Part shown: one piece after another, positions 16,016 through 24,609 of the stretch
Position numbering within the stretch: position 1 is the first letter of the stretch
Layout: each line of letters opens with the position of its first letter
Source: Flavobacterium sp. LHD-85
GTDB taxonomy: Bacteria > Bacteroidota > Bacteroidia > Flavobacteriales > Flavobacteriaceae
NCBI RefSeq assembly: GCF_030929595.1
Contig: NZ_JAVFVR010000011.1
Location: 124,001-188,000 of the forward strand
Direction of reading: 5' to 3'
Length of the DNA stretch: 64,000 nt
Program-made: the position numbers and the translations under genes
Notes under the pieces: model-generated
Told to the model about the DNA's origin: nothing
Databases searched by the model: none
Seen by the model: the letters and a program-made list of their open reading frames with translations, nothing else

Positions 16016-17116
16016 TTATTTCTTTTCTACAATAAAAAGGGATTCTGCATATCCATTTTTTGTTCCGTCAGTAAGATCTTTAGCAACTCCGTTTATCCAT
16101 AATTTTGCAACATTTCGATCTAAACTGTTGTTTTCATATCCTGCAATATAAATTGTGCTGTTATGTACAAAAATAGCATTGGCATCAGCACTATAGGTAC
16201 CATCTGTAATGTTTTGCGCTTTGCCGTTTATCCATAATTTCAATATGCTTTTTTCATTAACATTTTCATTTCCTGCCACATAAACATTTCCTTTCTGGAC
16301 AAATACAGAAGATGCATACGAATTATTTACACCGTCAGAAAGATTTTGAACTTTTCCGTTTTTCCATAACTTGGCAATATATCTATCGTTTTCAATCTCA
16401 TATCCTACCACATACACATTGCCGTTCTCTACGTACAAAGAAAGTGCATACGCATTATTATGGCCATTTGTAAGATCTTGAGGAATTCCGTTCTTCCAGA
16501 CTTTTGCCACGCTTTTATTTCCTTTTTTTTCATGTCCGCAGATGTAAACATTTCCTTTATCAACAAAAAATGAGTTTCCGTCTTCCCATTTCTTTCCGTC
16601 TGTAATATTGGTTATTGTACCATTTTTCCAAACTTTTATAATATAATTGGGATCATTAAATTGTTGTCCCAAAAAGTAAATCGTATCGTCTTCAGCAAAT
16701 AGCGATTGAATAAAAGCCGTTTTTATGCCATCAGTTAGCTTCTGCATTTTTCCGTTTTTCCAAATAATTGCCACATACTCTTCATCAGGTCTAATAGAAC
16801 CTCCAACATAAACATCATTTTTATGCACAAAAACAGAATTTGCATCAGAATAATATTCTTTTCCTTCCAAATCGATGCTTTTACCGTTCTTCCATAACTT
16901 TACAACATGCTTCATCCCTACTTCGTCGGCAATCTCTTCTATCGAACTCTCAAATTTGCTGTCATTATATTCGTAGCCAGCAACATAAATATCGACTTCA
17001 TTTAACGTTTTGCTTTTTTCACTTGAAATTTTATTCGCTTTACAGCTTACTAAAAAACTTGCAAAGAAAACCGCCATTACCATTTGCCTAAGGCATTTTA
17101 CAGCACGTAAATTCAT
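16016..17116 (-). CDS. Lipoprotein with seven tandem ~44-aa repeats (propeller-like)
   Basis: This 366-aa lipoprotein (lipobox FLVSC, Cys 25) is built of seven repeats of about 44 residues. The consensus is VYVAGYE-n-AKLWKNGK-n-LTDG-n-AYA-SLFV. Each blade ends with a WKNG or WING turn, and the first and last blades begin DIYVAGYE and IYIAGYE. Seven such units predict a closed seven-bladed beta-propeller, probably a periplasmic or surface binding module. The repeat recalls 'LWKNG' propellers found in many Bacteroidota secreted proteins. The ligand is unknown. It is the fourth gene of the eight-gene operon. Confidence 0.75.
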   Translation of the reverse strand: MNLRAVKCLRQMVMAVFFASFLVSCKANKISSEKSKTLNEVDIYVAGYEYNDSKFESSIEEIADEVGMKHVVKLWKNGKSIDLEGKEYYSDANSVFVHKNDVYVGGSIRPDEEYVAIIWKNGKMQKLTDGIKTAFIQSLFAEDDTIYFLGQQFNDPNYIIKVWKNGTITNITDGKKWEDGNSFFVDKGNVYICGHEKKGNKSVAKVWKNGIPQDLTNGHNNAYALSLYVENGNVYVVGYEIENDRYIAKLWKNGKVQNLSDGVNNSYASSVFVQKGNVYVAGNENVNEKSILKLWINGKAQNITDGTYSADANAIFVHNSTIYIAGYENNSLDRNVAKLWINGVAKDLTDGTKNGYAESLFIVEKK

Positions 17117-17177
17117 TTTTTTTATTTCTTTTTTGATTTAAAATATCCTACAACAGTTTCGTTTTCAACAAGTTTTC

Positions 17178-18335
17178 CTATCGTATATGCATTCCTGAAA
17201 AAAGCAATTCCTCGTTAAAAACCAATGATACTTCATATTGGCCGTTTTCGATAATGATATAATTTGCAAAACTCAATTCGCCTTCATTTTTTATGGTCTT
17301 TTTTACTGTTTTTTTGTCAAGTAATTTTAAAGCATCTTCAAACTTCATTCCTGGTTTCAGACCATTTTCAAATGAAATTTCGACTTTTTTCAAATTGTCC
17401 AATAAAAAGCCCTTAATGACATTTGTCTTCTTATTTTCTGGATTTTTTAAATTCGTATTAAAATAGAAATAGAAATCATGATATTCATTTTGATACATGA
17501 TTTGATTTACACTTCCCGAACTTCCGCTGATCTCCTCTACTCGCTCAAAATTTTTACTGGTTTGAGATTTCAAAAAATCTTCTTCGGTTGATTTGCCTAT
17601 AATCAGATCATTTACATTCCAGTTTTTATCGATTTTTACAACGGGTTTATTTTTAACATCTTCTGGTTTGGTACTATTTTTCACTAAATCTTTGGTGTAT
17701 TGTTCGTTATCGCAGCCACCGAAATCTATTAATCCATTAAAAATGTCCCAATAGCAAGTTTTAGATAAATTGGTACTGTTTAAAATAATAAGCCTGTCAT
17801 AATCTGGCGCAAAGAAAATATACTTGTTTTCTTTTTTTACATTCCAATATAAACCATTATCTGTATTCGGATTTTTGGTTCCCTTGCCATATTTTAATTC
17901 TATTTTCTTTAGAATCTCCGATTTTAAACCTGCATTTTCTACTGCAATTCTTACTCCATAGATTTTATCCTCTGCATTAAAATCTTTTAAAGTCTTCATC
18001 ATTTCGTTCTCCTCTTTGATTAATTTTAAATCAATATGAGCACCGCCAAATCTTGTAATACTATCTGTTTTAAGCTTTTCTGAATGTATCTGAAAAGTTA
18101 CTTTTTGTTCCTCCAAATCAATTCCTTCAAAAGTATATTTTGCAGATTTTTCTACTTCGACCAATAAGCAAAACGGATATTCTACCGTTTCAACGCCAAC
18201 AAACAAGCTGTCATTAAAATCTACCACATTTTTTATTGGTTCGTTTAGTTTTAGTTTAAACAAATCGATTTTCTCTTGTTTATTGCACGAAATCATAAAT
18301 GGAAAAATGGCAAGCAGTACTAAAAAATTCTTCAT
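17178..18335 (-). CDS. Uncharacterised lipoprotein
   Basis: This 385-aa protein has an SPII signal (MKNFLVLLAIFPFMISC, Cys 17). It contains two segments that read as related (GLKSEILKKIELKYGKGT and GLKPGMKFEDALKLLDKKTVKK), each a helix after strands, so it may hold two similar domains. There is a Cys pair in the middle (TCYWDIF, GGCDNEQ). No known family motif was seen. It is the third gene of the minus-strand operon, 61 nt before the propeller gene. Confidence 0.6.
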   Translation of the reverse strand: MKNFLVLLAIFPFMISCNKQEKIDLFKLKLNEPIKNVVDFNDSLFVGVETVEYPFCLLVEVEKSAKYTFEGIDLEEQKVTFQIHSEKLKTDSITRFGGAHIDLKLIKEENEMMKTLKDFNAEDKIYGVRIAVENAGLKSEILKKIELKYGKGTKNPNTDNGLYWNVKKENKYIFFAPDYDRLIILNSTNLSKTCYWDIFNGLIDFGGCDNEQYTKDLVKNSTKPEDVKNKPVVKIDKNWNVNDLIIGKSTEEDFLKSQTSKNFERVEEISGSSGSVNQIMYQNEYHDFYFYFNTNLKNPENKKTNVIKGFLLDNLKKVEISFENGLKPGMKFEDALKLLDKKTVKKTIKNEGELSFANYIIIENGQYEVSLVFNEELLFSGMHIR

Positions 18336-18366
18336 AAATAAGTGTGTCGTAAAAATCTTAAAATCA

Positions 18367-19065
18367 TTAAATTATATTTTTGTTCCATAAGTTTAAAGCA
18401 AAATCTTTAAAAGCTTTTGGACCTTTTTCAAATGCAGCATCAAATTTGTAATTGCCACCTTCAAATAGTTTTTCTCCGTTATCGCCAATTCCTATTTGAA
18501 CCTTGCTTTCACCACGCATAGCAAATTTTTGTTTTCCTTCATACATGATAATTTTCATATCGCAAGGGCTCACATCGCCATGGCATATCGTTTTGTACAT
18601 CAACCAAATTTCTGCAATTCCGTTAGTATCCAAATCGGTAATTTCAAAGCTATTTTTTACAAATGAAGCCACAATATCAACCGGACAATCTTGAATGTAA
18701 TCGTATACTTTCCAGGTTTGAACTGGCTGACCATTTTTTACTAAAAAATGATACCCGAATAATTCGGCATCTCCGCTTTCATCAAACTCATGCTGAAATT
18801 TTTCACTTCTGTAGTTTCCAGTTTCTGTAGTTATTACAATATTATCACCCCATTTATCTTTCCAACGAACAGCATTTTTTACAAATCCCTCATATTTCAA
18901 TAATTTCGGAAATTGCGTAGAATCAATAGGTTCTACTTCTAAAGGTTGAACTCTCGGTTCAATTGATGTTTCGCTTTTGGAATCTATTTTAAGTGGGTTT
19001 GCCTCTTGCTTGCAACTGACAAGAAAAGCATTGAAAAGCAGTAAAATCGGAATTAGTTTTTTCAT
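18367..19065 (-). CDS. Lipoprotein, possibly M949_RS01915-like
   Basis: This 232-aa protein has an SPII signal (MKKLIPILLLFNAFLVSC, Cys 18) and a mature domain. Its pattern WKDKWGDNIVITTETG, then DLDTNGIAEIWLMYKTICHGDVSPCDMKIIMYEGKQKFAMRG, recalls the Bacteroidota family labelled M949_RS01915 (surface polysaccharide-related). The DLDTNG segment looks like an FG-GAP-type calcium loop. The assignment is from memory of the pattern and is tentative. It is the second gene of the operon. Confidence 0.6.
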   Translation of the reverse strand: MKKLIPILLLFNAFLVSCKQEANPLKIDSKSETSIEPRVQPLEVEPIDSTQFPKLLKYEGFVKNAVRWKDKWGDNIVITTETGNYRSEKFQHEFDESGDAELFGYHFLVKNGQPVQTWKVYDYIQDCPVDIVASFVKNSFEITDLDTNGIAEIWLMYKTICHGDVSPCDMKIIMYEGKQKFAMRGESKVQIGIGDNGEKLFEGGNYKFDAAFEKGPKAFKDFALNLWNKNII

Positions 19066-19095
19066 TTTGCTTTAAATCTCTTTTCGGAAAAATGT

Positions 19096-19359
19096 TTATT
19101 GCTTTGAGTTTCGAGTTTCTAGTTCTTTTTGTACTTCTTGATACAATAGTTCATTATTTTTCGAATTTCTCATAATTACATATCCAACTATTAAAGGAAA
19201 GAAAACAGAAAACCCAAAACCTTTAGTTACAACGCCATAAACCGTAATTCCGATTGTAACTCCAATAATTGTAGCGTCAATTATTTTATTGTTTTTTAAT
19301 TTCTTCATTTTCTGTAAAAGCTCTTGATCGCTTAATTCTGTTAAATGTTCTGGTTTCAT
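19096..19359 (-). CDS. Small membrane protein with coiled N- and C-termini
   Basis: This 87-aa protein has a polar helical N-terminus (LTELSDQELLQKMKKLKNNKI) and two transmembrane segments (about 28-45 and 49-65). Its C-terminal helix is Glu/Lys-rich. It is the first gene of the eight-gene minus-strand operon. The start at 19359 lies about 70 nt after the AAAATTTG box of site B, so it sets where this operon begins. No family recognised. Confidence 0.65.
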   Translation of the reverse strand: MKPEHLTELSDQELLQKMKKLKNNKIIDATIIGVTIGITVYGVVTKGFGFSVFFPLIVGYVIMRNSKNNELLYQEVQKELETRNSKQ

Positions 19360-19432
19360 ATTTTGGTGGTTATGTTAAATGTTTCTTTTAATTCTAGTAA
19401 TTGATTTGCAACTGAGAAAACAAGTCAGCATA

Positions 19433-19527
19433 CAAATTTTAAAAAAAAGAGAATAAGAATGTAAGCCAATATAAATTCGTCTTAAATATTGAAACATTCG
19501 CAACTATTATTTATAAATCCGCACTAT
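19433..19527 (-). promoter_or_regulatory. Promoter with three 21-bp-phased direct repeats (site B)
   Basis: The repeats AAATTCGTCT, ACATTCGCAA and AAATCCGCAC have CG steps at 19478, 19499 and 19520, exactly 21 bp apart. The minus-strand box AAAATTTG (19440-19433) begins 37 nt after the proximal CG, as at sites A, C and D. It drives the eight-gene lipoprotein operon that starts at 19359. Confidence 0.7.
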
Positions 19528-19703
19528 TATATCTACGCATTAAGTCCAATTCGTTTTAAATGCAAATCGGTTTTAAACTGAAAATTTTAAAATAATTATC
19601 TTACAAATAAACTTAAAAAAAATCCAATTTCATTCAATCATTCCTAAAATGATTTGGAAATTATTTTGTATGAGAATAATCGATAAATGCTACTTATAAT
19701 ACA

Positions 19704-19729
19704 CCGCTGGCGCGAGCGTCTCACTCGTG
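19704..19729. repeat. REP-like repeat, left copy
   Basis: This 26-nt GC-rich sequence contains GGCGCGAGCGTCTCACTCG. It is the inverted copy, with one mismatch, of 20330-20355 on the other side of the broken RAYT gene. Its GC content contrasts sharply with the surrounding AT-rich DNA. One arm forms an imperfect hairpin. Confidence 0.75.
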
Positions 19730-19759
19730 CACACCAAGAAAGTCAATTAATGTCAATTT

Positions 19760-20291
19760 CTAAAACAGTCTGACGTTATCTCCATAATTTCTAGCAGAGC
19801 TGTATTTCCAATCTCCAGAATTAGTGACAAAACCAGTTTCGAGTGGGTTATTATGAATATAGTTTAACTTTTGCTCAAAAACTTTTAAAGACCAGATTTC
19901 AATAGGTTTGTTGTTTTGTTGCCAAAATTGCTTGAATATTACATTGCTGTTTTTCTTTCCGGCTCTTTCAAACATCCAGAGCATCCATTCTTTTCTGCTT
20001 TCTTGCGGATTTTCTTCAATTGCTTTGAGCATTTTTCTAGAGGTAAAACCTTTAAAATCTCTAATAAGACCAGAAGGGTCTCCATTTTCAGATCTGAAAA
20101 TTAAATAAACGTGACTTGGCATTATGCAATAACCATAAATCTCCATTCCTTTATTTTTTCTGCAGTAATCTAATGATTCAACAATGCACCCAAAAATACT
20201 CTTCTCTTGTAAAAATATCTATCCAGTAAACCGTAGCAAAACTTATAAAGTAAGCTTCAGTTTTATCTCCAAATTTGTATCTTCTGCTCAT
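19760..20291 (-). pseudogene. Broken REP-associated tyrosine transposase (RAYT)
   Basis: This is a Y1/IS200-like single-strand transposase of the RAYT class. The N-terminal piece (MSRRYKFGDKTEAYFISFATVYWIDIFTREEYF) starts at 20291. The remainder (CIVESLDYCRKNKGMEIYGYCIMPSHVYLIF to KLNYIHNNPLETGFV) continues in another frame after a one-base shift near 20193. The HUH metal motif is altered: HVYL instead of HVHL. Frameshift plus lost His means it is almost certainly dead. Inverted REP-like repeats flank it, the usual RAYT arrangement. Confidence 0.85.
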
Positions 20292-20329
20292 TTATTATTT
20301 TTGGGCTAATGTAAGAAATACTTTGCATT

Positions 20330-20355
20330 CACGAGCGAGACGCTCGCGCCAGCGG
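20330..20355. repeat. REP-like repeat, right copy
   Basis: This is the inverted partner of 19704-19729 (25 of 26 match). It contains CGAGCG-AGA-CGCTCG, a perfect 6-bp hairpin, followed by CGCCAGCGG. RAYTs recognise such hairpins beside their own gene. The hairpin here is intact whereas the left copy has a mismatch. Confidence 0.75.
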
Positions 20356-20430
20356 GGGAAAGATGAAATGATGGAGAGACTTGAGAAATTGATTGGGAAG
20401 TAATTATTTATAGAGATATAGTAATTTTAG

Positions 20431-20457
20431 AAAGAGACTTTTTTAAAGTCTCTTTTT
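20431..20457. terminator. Hairpin terminator between RAYT relic and DUF262 gene
   Basis: The stem AAAGAGACTT / AAGTCTCTTT has a 5-nt loop, followed on the plus strand by TTTTTA. The T-run is better on the plus strand, where a short frame (MMERLEKLIGK, stop at about 20401) precedes it. On the minus strand it lies 87 nt after the DUF262 stop. It may serve both. Confidence 0.6.
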
Positions 20458-20543
20458 TATTTTGATACTAACATAATAAGCTAATAAATTTGCATTGCTA
20501 TTAACTAATTTATTAAATAAGCTGGAAATGTAAAATTCTTTTT

Positions 20544-22466
20544 TTATACAATATCTGACACGTCCCATCCAATTTTAGACATCTCAACAAAATAGTTTTC
20601 AGAAAGAAAAAGTCGAATTTCATCTGTATAATCAAGTATTTCGTTATTCTCTTTAAGAAAACTTGTAGGCAATTCACTTAAAACATCTTGGATTACTAAT
20701 TCGTCCAAAAAAAATACAAGCTCATCTATATCATAAAATGCAGTAAAATATTCTGCCCCTCGTGCATCATCATAAAATACACAATCTTGCAATGTATCCC
20801 ATTCTAGCCTATAACAATGAGCCCTAATTGTTGATTTATGGAAATTATCTATATAGTAATAACTATCAATACCTAAATATTCAATATTCAGATTTTCAAC
20901 AAAATTAGATTCAGAATTAATTATCAAATTTTTTCGATGGCTAATCATTTCGTCAACTCTATTTTCTCGATAAAGTTCAACTATCGTTTCATCAATTAAA
21001 AGCGCATTATATGATGATTCATCAACTAAATCTTCAAAATAAGATAATAATTCATTGTTTTTATCAAAAAAAGAAGATTCAAAACTATTTTTTTTAACAG
21101 GAATGGCCATCTCTGCCTTTTTAACCTTATTAATTAAATACTTAAATTCAAAATCTCTAAAATCATTTTCATTATTTACTAAAAGACCCGAATCTGTATA
21201 TGCTAGATAATTTTTAATTAAAAACAAACCTAAACATTTTGACCGTACGCTTCCATAAATAATTTTTTCTGGAAACTCAAGTGTTTTAAATCTTTGTCTA
21301 TCATCGTCATTATAAATAGAATTTGATATTTCCCCTCTAGCAAAACTCTGAAATTGATTAAAAGCAATCCTTTGCTTACTCAAAGAGTAAATTGAAAAAT
21401 AATTAGCATATGATGTTGTCCAAAACCATCTTTCTAATTCTCGTAACTGAAAATAATTAGGAAATGGATTTAATCTAAAAAATTCTGTAATAAAAATTAA
21501 TTGAAGATTATATGGTAAAATTTTGTTGTCAAATACATTAACTTTAAAATAGAGAAATTCAACAGCTTTTTCAATATTTGTAAACGTTTCTTTAACTAAC
21601 AACGGAAAATCTTTCCTTTTTGATAATAGTTGAAGATTAACATCAAAATAGATTTTACCTGTTGATGTTTCAATACAATGCAAAATAATGTCTGCTGGTA
21701 AATCTTGAAAATTATAACGCTCTAATTTTTCTTTTAATTCTTTAATTTCATTATGAAACCTAAATTCATCTTCGACATAAGTCAATGCATTCAACATCCA
21801 AATCGGGGATATATCACTGCCCTTTGAGTTTATCCTATGAAAAATGTCTACTGCATCTTCGATATCTCCCCCAATAATCTCAACAAAAGGTATTTCATAA
21901 TCTAAAAGTTGATTTGCCAATCTCTTTGCACTATTAATATATTTCGAACTAATATCTACATCTAAAATACTTAATCTTAAATTTTCAGAGAAACTTAAAA
22001 ATTCAAAAGTATCTATTAGTTTATAAAGAGGTATCTGAAAGACTTCTTCCTTACCTCGTAATTGTACAAATTCTTCTTCTTTCAAATCATAATGGATTAC
22101 AAAATCATTATAATTTTCATTAACTCCATCCCCATAAGTAAAAGGATTTATTAAAGCTCCAAATAATGTTGAAACTCGTTGAAAGCCATCCAAAACGTAT
22201 GAATAATTAGAAGAACTTGATTTAATTTCAAAAGGACCTATTTTTGGAGAATAATTAAACACTAAATCTTGAGGCTTCCAAAACAACAAACTTCCAATTG
22301 GAAAACCACTGTTTAAACTATCAAATAATTCCAGCCTTTGATTTTTTTTCCAAACGTAATCTCTTTGAAAAATAGGAATCCTAATTCTTCCTGCTTTAAT
22401 ATCCTCTAATAAATTTATTAATCTACTTTTTTCAGGTTTGACGTATATTTTATTTTTTAAACTCAT
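20544..22466 (-). CDS. DUF262 (GmrSD-like) defence protein
   Basis: This 640-aa protein has an N-terminal DUF262 domain at residues ~10-230. The motif IPIFQRDYVWKKNQRLELFDSL and the box YVLDGFQRVSTLFGAL correspond to the GmrS-type ParB/Srx-like nucleotide-hydrolysing core; the canonical DGQQR reads DGFQR here. The C-terminal half has no visible HNH/DUF1524 nuclease motif, so nuclease activity, if any, may come from its partners. It is the third gene of an apparent operon with the TOPRIM and ATPase genes (gap 5 nt). The very AT-rich base composition suggests acquisition by transfer. Confidence 0.8.
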   Translation of the reverse strand: MSLKNKIYVKPEKSRLINLLEDIKAGRIRIPIFQRDYVWKKNQRLELFDSLNSGFPIGSLLFWKPQDLVFNYSPKIGPFEIKSSSSNYSYVLDGFQRVSTLFGALINPFTYGDGVNENYNDFVIHYDLKEEEFVQLRGKEEVFQIPLYKLIDTFEFLSFSENLRLSILDVDISSKYINSAKRLANQLLDYEIPFVEIIGGDIEDAVDIFHRINSKGSDISPIWMLNALTYVEDEFRFHNEIKELKEKLERYNFQDLPADIILHCIETSTGKIYFDVNLQLLSKRKDFPLLVKETFTNIEKAVEFLYFKVNVFDNKILPYNLQLIFITEFFRLNPFPNYFQLRELERWFWTTSYANYFSIYSLSKQRIAFNQFQSFARGEISNSIYNDDDRQRFKTLEFPEKIIYGSVRSKCLGLFLIKNYLAYTDSGLLVNNENDFRDFEFKYLINKVKKAEMAIPVKKNSFESSFFDKNNELLSYFEDLVDESSYNALLIDETIVELYRENRVDEMISHRKNLIINSESNFVENLNIEYLGIDSYYYIDNFHKSTIRAHCYRLEWDTLQDCVFYDDARGAEYFTAFYDIDELVFFLDELVIQDVLSELPTSFLKENNEILDYTDEIRLFLSENYFVEMSKIGWDVSDIV

Positions 22467-22471
22467 TTTGA

Positions 22472-23470
22472 TTAAAGTAAGTGTTCTAGCTTTTTAATAA
22501 TTTGAATCAATTCTTCTGGGTCATTTTGCATATTACAATTTTTTAAAAGAGTTTCTCGAGAAATTCTAGCATGTTTGAATAATAAAGGAAATGCTTTTTT
22601 TGAAAAAAAATCTTTAATTGATCTATCAAATCCTACTCTTAAATATTTCTCATCATCAGTGGATATCCCTGCAAAAAGATCTTGAATATTTATGTCAAAT
22701 GTTTTTATAGCTCTACCTTTAAAACCATCTTGAAAATCATAATATGATTGTTGTTTACTATTTAAATTTAAATAGCTCTTAACAATTGGATGATTATGAG
22801 GAAAATCATTAAAAACTTCTATAGGCAAATAGTTTTCTATTTCTCTTTTTTCAAGCACATGATACTTTATTTTTTTTTCATTACAATAATTTATAATATC
22901 ATTGTGAGTATTACTTAAACTTTCATGAGGATACTTTTTATCACTATCAACTATAACGATAGCGCGTAAATATTTTTCATTCGGTAAGTTTTCCTTTCTA
23001 AATTTTCGGAGTTCATTATTGATTCCCTTTTTAAATTCATTTTTACCCCCTACTCCTCTCACCTCAATCCATCTGTTTTTGAAATTTTTATTTATTTTAT
23101 CACATTCTGTAAAGTTATTAAATATACTATAAAGAAATAATCCATCGCTAGTAGCATTTTCAACAAAAATTATAGGATTATTCTGTAACAATATATATCC
23201 ATCAAAAACAGAATATATATTATTTTCTAAATCATTTTCATTGCCAATTCTCAGGTCAACTTCTGCTTCAATTGAGTATGCACCATTTTTAAATTCAATC
23301 TCACAAAACTTTTTAGTTATTTTACTAGCGTTGTTTACCCATTCTGATTCAGAGATATCCTCATTTAAGAACAAAGTATGTTTTTCATCTTCAAAAAAAG
23401 CAAACATATGATTTAATTTCTGAAAATTGCTTTCTACATTAAATGCAGCAGAGTTTATATGCACAATCAT
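22472..23470 (-). CDS. DUF4435/OLD-type TOPRIM nuclease-like protein
   Basis: This 332-aa protein has a TOPRIM-like core: E104-N105 in PIIFVENATSDG, the acidic pair D175/D177 in IVIVDSDK, and LEKREIENYLP at 206-216. The last motif is the conserved tail seen in OLD-family and DUF4435 proteins such as the AriB partner of PARIS. TOPRIM folds of this kind cut nucleic acids with Mg2+. It overlaps the ATPase gene by the ATGA tetranucleotide, so the two are translationally coupled and probably form a complex. Domain order and acidic residues are seen; nuclease activity is inferred. Confidence 0.7.
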   Translation of the reverse strand: MIVHINSAAFNVESNFQKLNHMFAFFEDEKHTLFLNEDISESEWVNNASKITKKFCEIEFKNGAYSIEAEVDLRIGNENDLENNIYSVFDGYILLQNNPIIFVENATSDGLFLYSIFNNFTECDKINKNFKNRWIEVRGVGGKNEFKKGINNELRKFRKENLPNEKYLRAIVIVDSDKKYPHESLSNTHNDIINYCNEKKIKYHVLEKREIENYLPIEVFNDFPHNHPIVKSYLNLNSKQQSYYDFQDGFKGRAIKTFDINIQDLFAGISTDDEKYLRVGFDRSIKDFFSKKAFPLLFKHARISRETLLKNCNMQNDPEELIQIIKKLEHLL

Positions 23471-24609
23471 TTTCTTTCAGTTTGTGCTTTTCTCAATGCT
23501 TTAACTTCTTCAAAACTTTCTTTAAATATGTCTTTTGGCCAGTAGTCCACTTCTCCATTTTCATCTACATTAATTCTCTTTAAAAAACTACAATTATCTT
23601 CCAAGTCATACTCTACAGAATATATTACTAAGTCATTTACATCCAATCTTTTTTCAGCAACCATTCTCCTTAATCTCAAAATAAAATTTTCAGAGTGTGT
23701 CTCAATTAAAAATCTATTTTTTGACTCTTTAATTGATGTAACTAGTAACTCCCCTAAATTCCCATGAGCTGCAGGATGAAGATGTAATTCAGGTTGTTCT
23801 ATAATTACGAGTGATGGATTAGATTTCATATAAGCTTTAACAATTATTGGCAAAGCTTGACTCATTCCCTGTCCAACGTCAACAATATTTACTTCACTTT
23901 CACTACCAAAATTGTCTTTTACAATTTTAACTTCATAATAAGGCTCATTTTTGACAACCTTCAATCTCCATCCGTCAAAATTATTAAAATACCAATCTCC
24001 TACCTTCTTAACTAAATCATCATTATTATTAAAACTGTTTCCTAATATCTGATATGCATTTTCACCTTTATTTCCGATTCTTTTATATTCTGTTGTTCCA
24101 TGAAGATAAAAATTCCTCGGAGGATTTAATCTAAATGGACCTAAGTAATTAGTTTCAAATTTGAATTTAGTTTTTAAATCTTCGATATCATTTGGTAATA
24201 TACCTTCAAAGGTTACATTTTTTATTTTTGAGGGATCAATATTAGTAATTACCACATCGTCTTGATACTGCCATTTTGTAATAATAGGAGAATTATTGAT
24301 AGGAGAATTATTTATCTGAACATTTATAGATTCATTTTCAGAATTTTGAATCATGAATTTAAGCTCTCCTTGAATATCTCTACCATACAACAAATCTCTA
24401 AATTCAGCGCCAAGCTCAATTCCTTTTATAGTATGAAGTATTGGGGTTTTACTTGTAGTTGAGAGAGATTCTTCTATGATGGTGGGTAACTTTGCAACAG
24501 CACTTTTTCCAGAACTATTTTTTCCGATAAGTACGGTCATAGGTTTGATATCAAGCTCATTTGAATTTTTAAAGCCTTTATAGCCTTCAAAGGTTATTTT
24601 TTCAATCAT
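23467..24609 (-). CDS. AAA/ABC-type ATPase (DUF3696-like) of defence module
   Basis: This 380-aa SMC/OLD-like ATPase has Walker A GKNSSGKS at residues 29-36. The signature region NIVDVGQGMSQALPI is followed by Walker B SLVIIEQPELHLHP and the switch His in FLIETHSENFILRLRR. The C-terminus (INVDENGEVDYWPKDIFKESFEEVKAL) matches the DUF3696 pattern. Such ATPases sense or assemble on DNA and license partner nucleases. It is the first gene of the three-gene operon, with its start at 24609. Confidence 0.85.
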   Translation of the reverse strand: MIEKITFEGYKGFKNSNELDIKPMTVLIGKNSSGKSAVAKLPTIIEESLSTTSKTPILHTIKGIELGAEFRDLLYGRDIQGELKFMIQNSENESINVQINNSPINNSPIITKWQYQDDVVITNIDPSKIKNVTFEGILPNDIEDLKTKFKFETNYLGPFRLNPPRNFYLHGTTEYKRIGNKGENAYQILGNSFNNNDDLVKKVGDWYFNNFDGWRLKVVKNEPYYEVKIVKDNFGSESEVNIVDVGQGMSQALPIIVKAYMKSNPSLVIIEQPELHLHPAAHGNLGELLVTSIKESKNRFLIETHSENFILRLRRMVAEKRLDVNDLVIYSVEYDLEDNCSFLKRINVDENGEVDYWPKDIFKESFEEVKALRKAQTERK

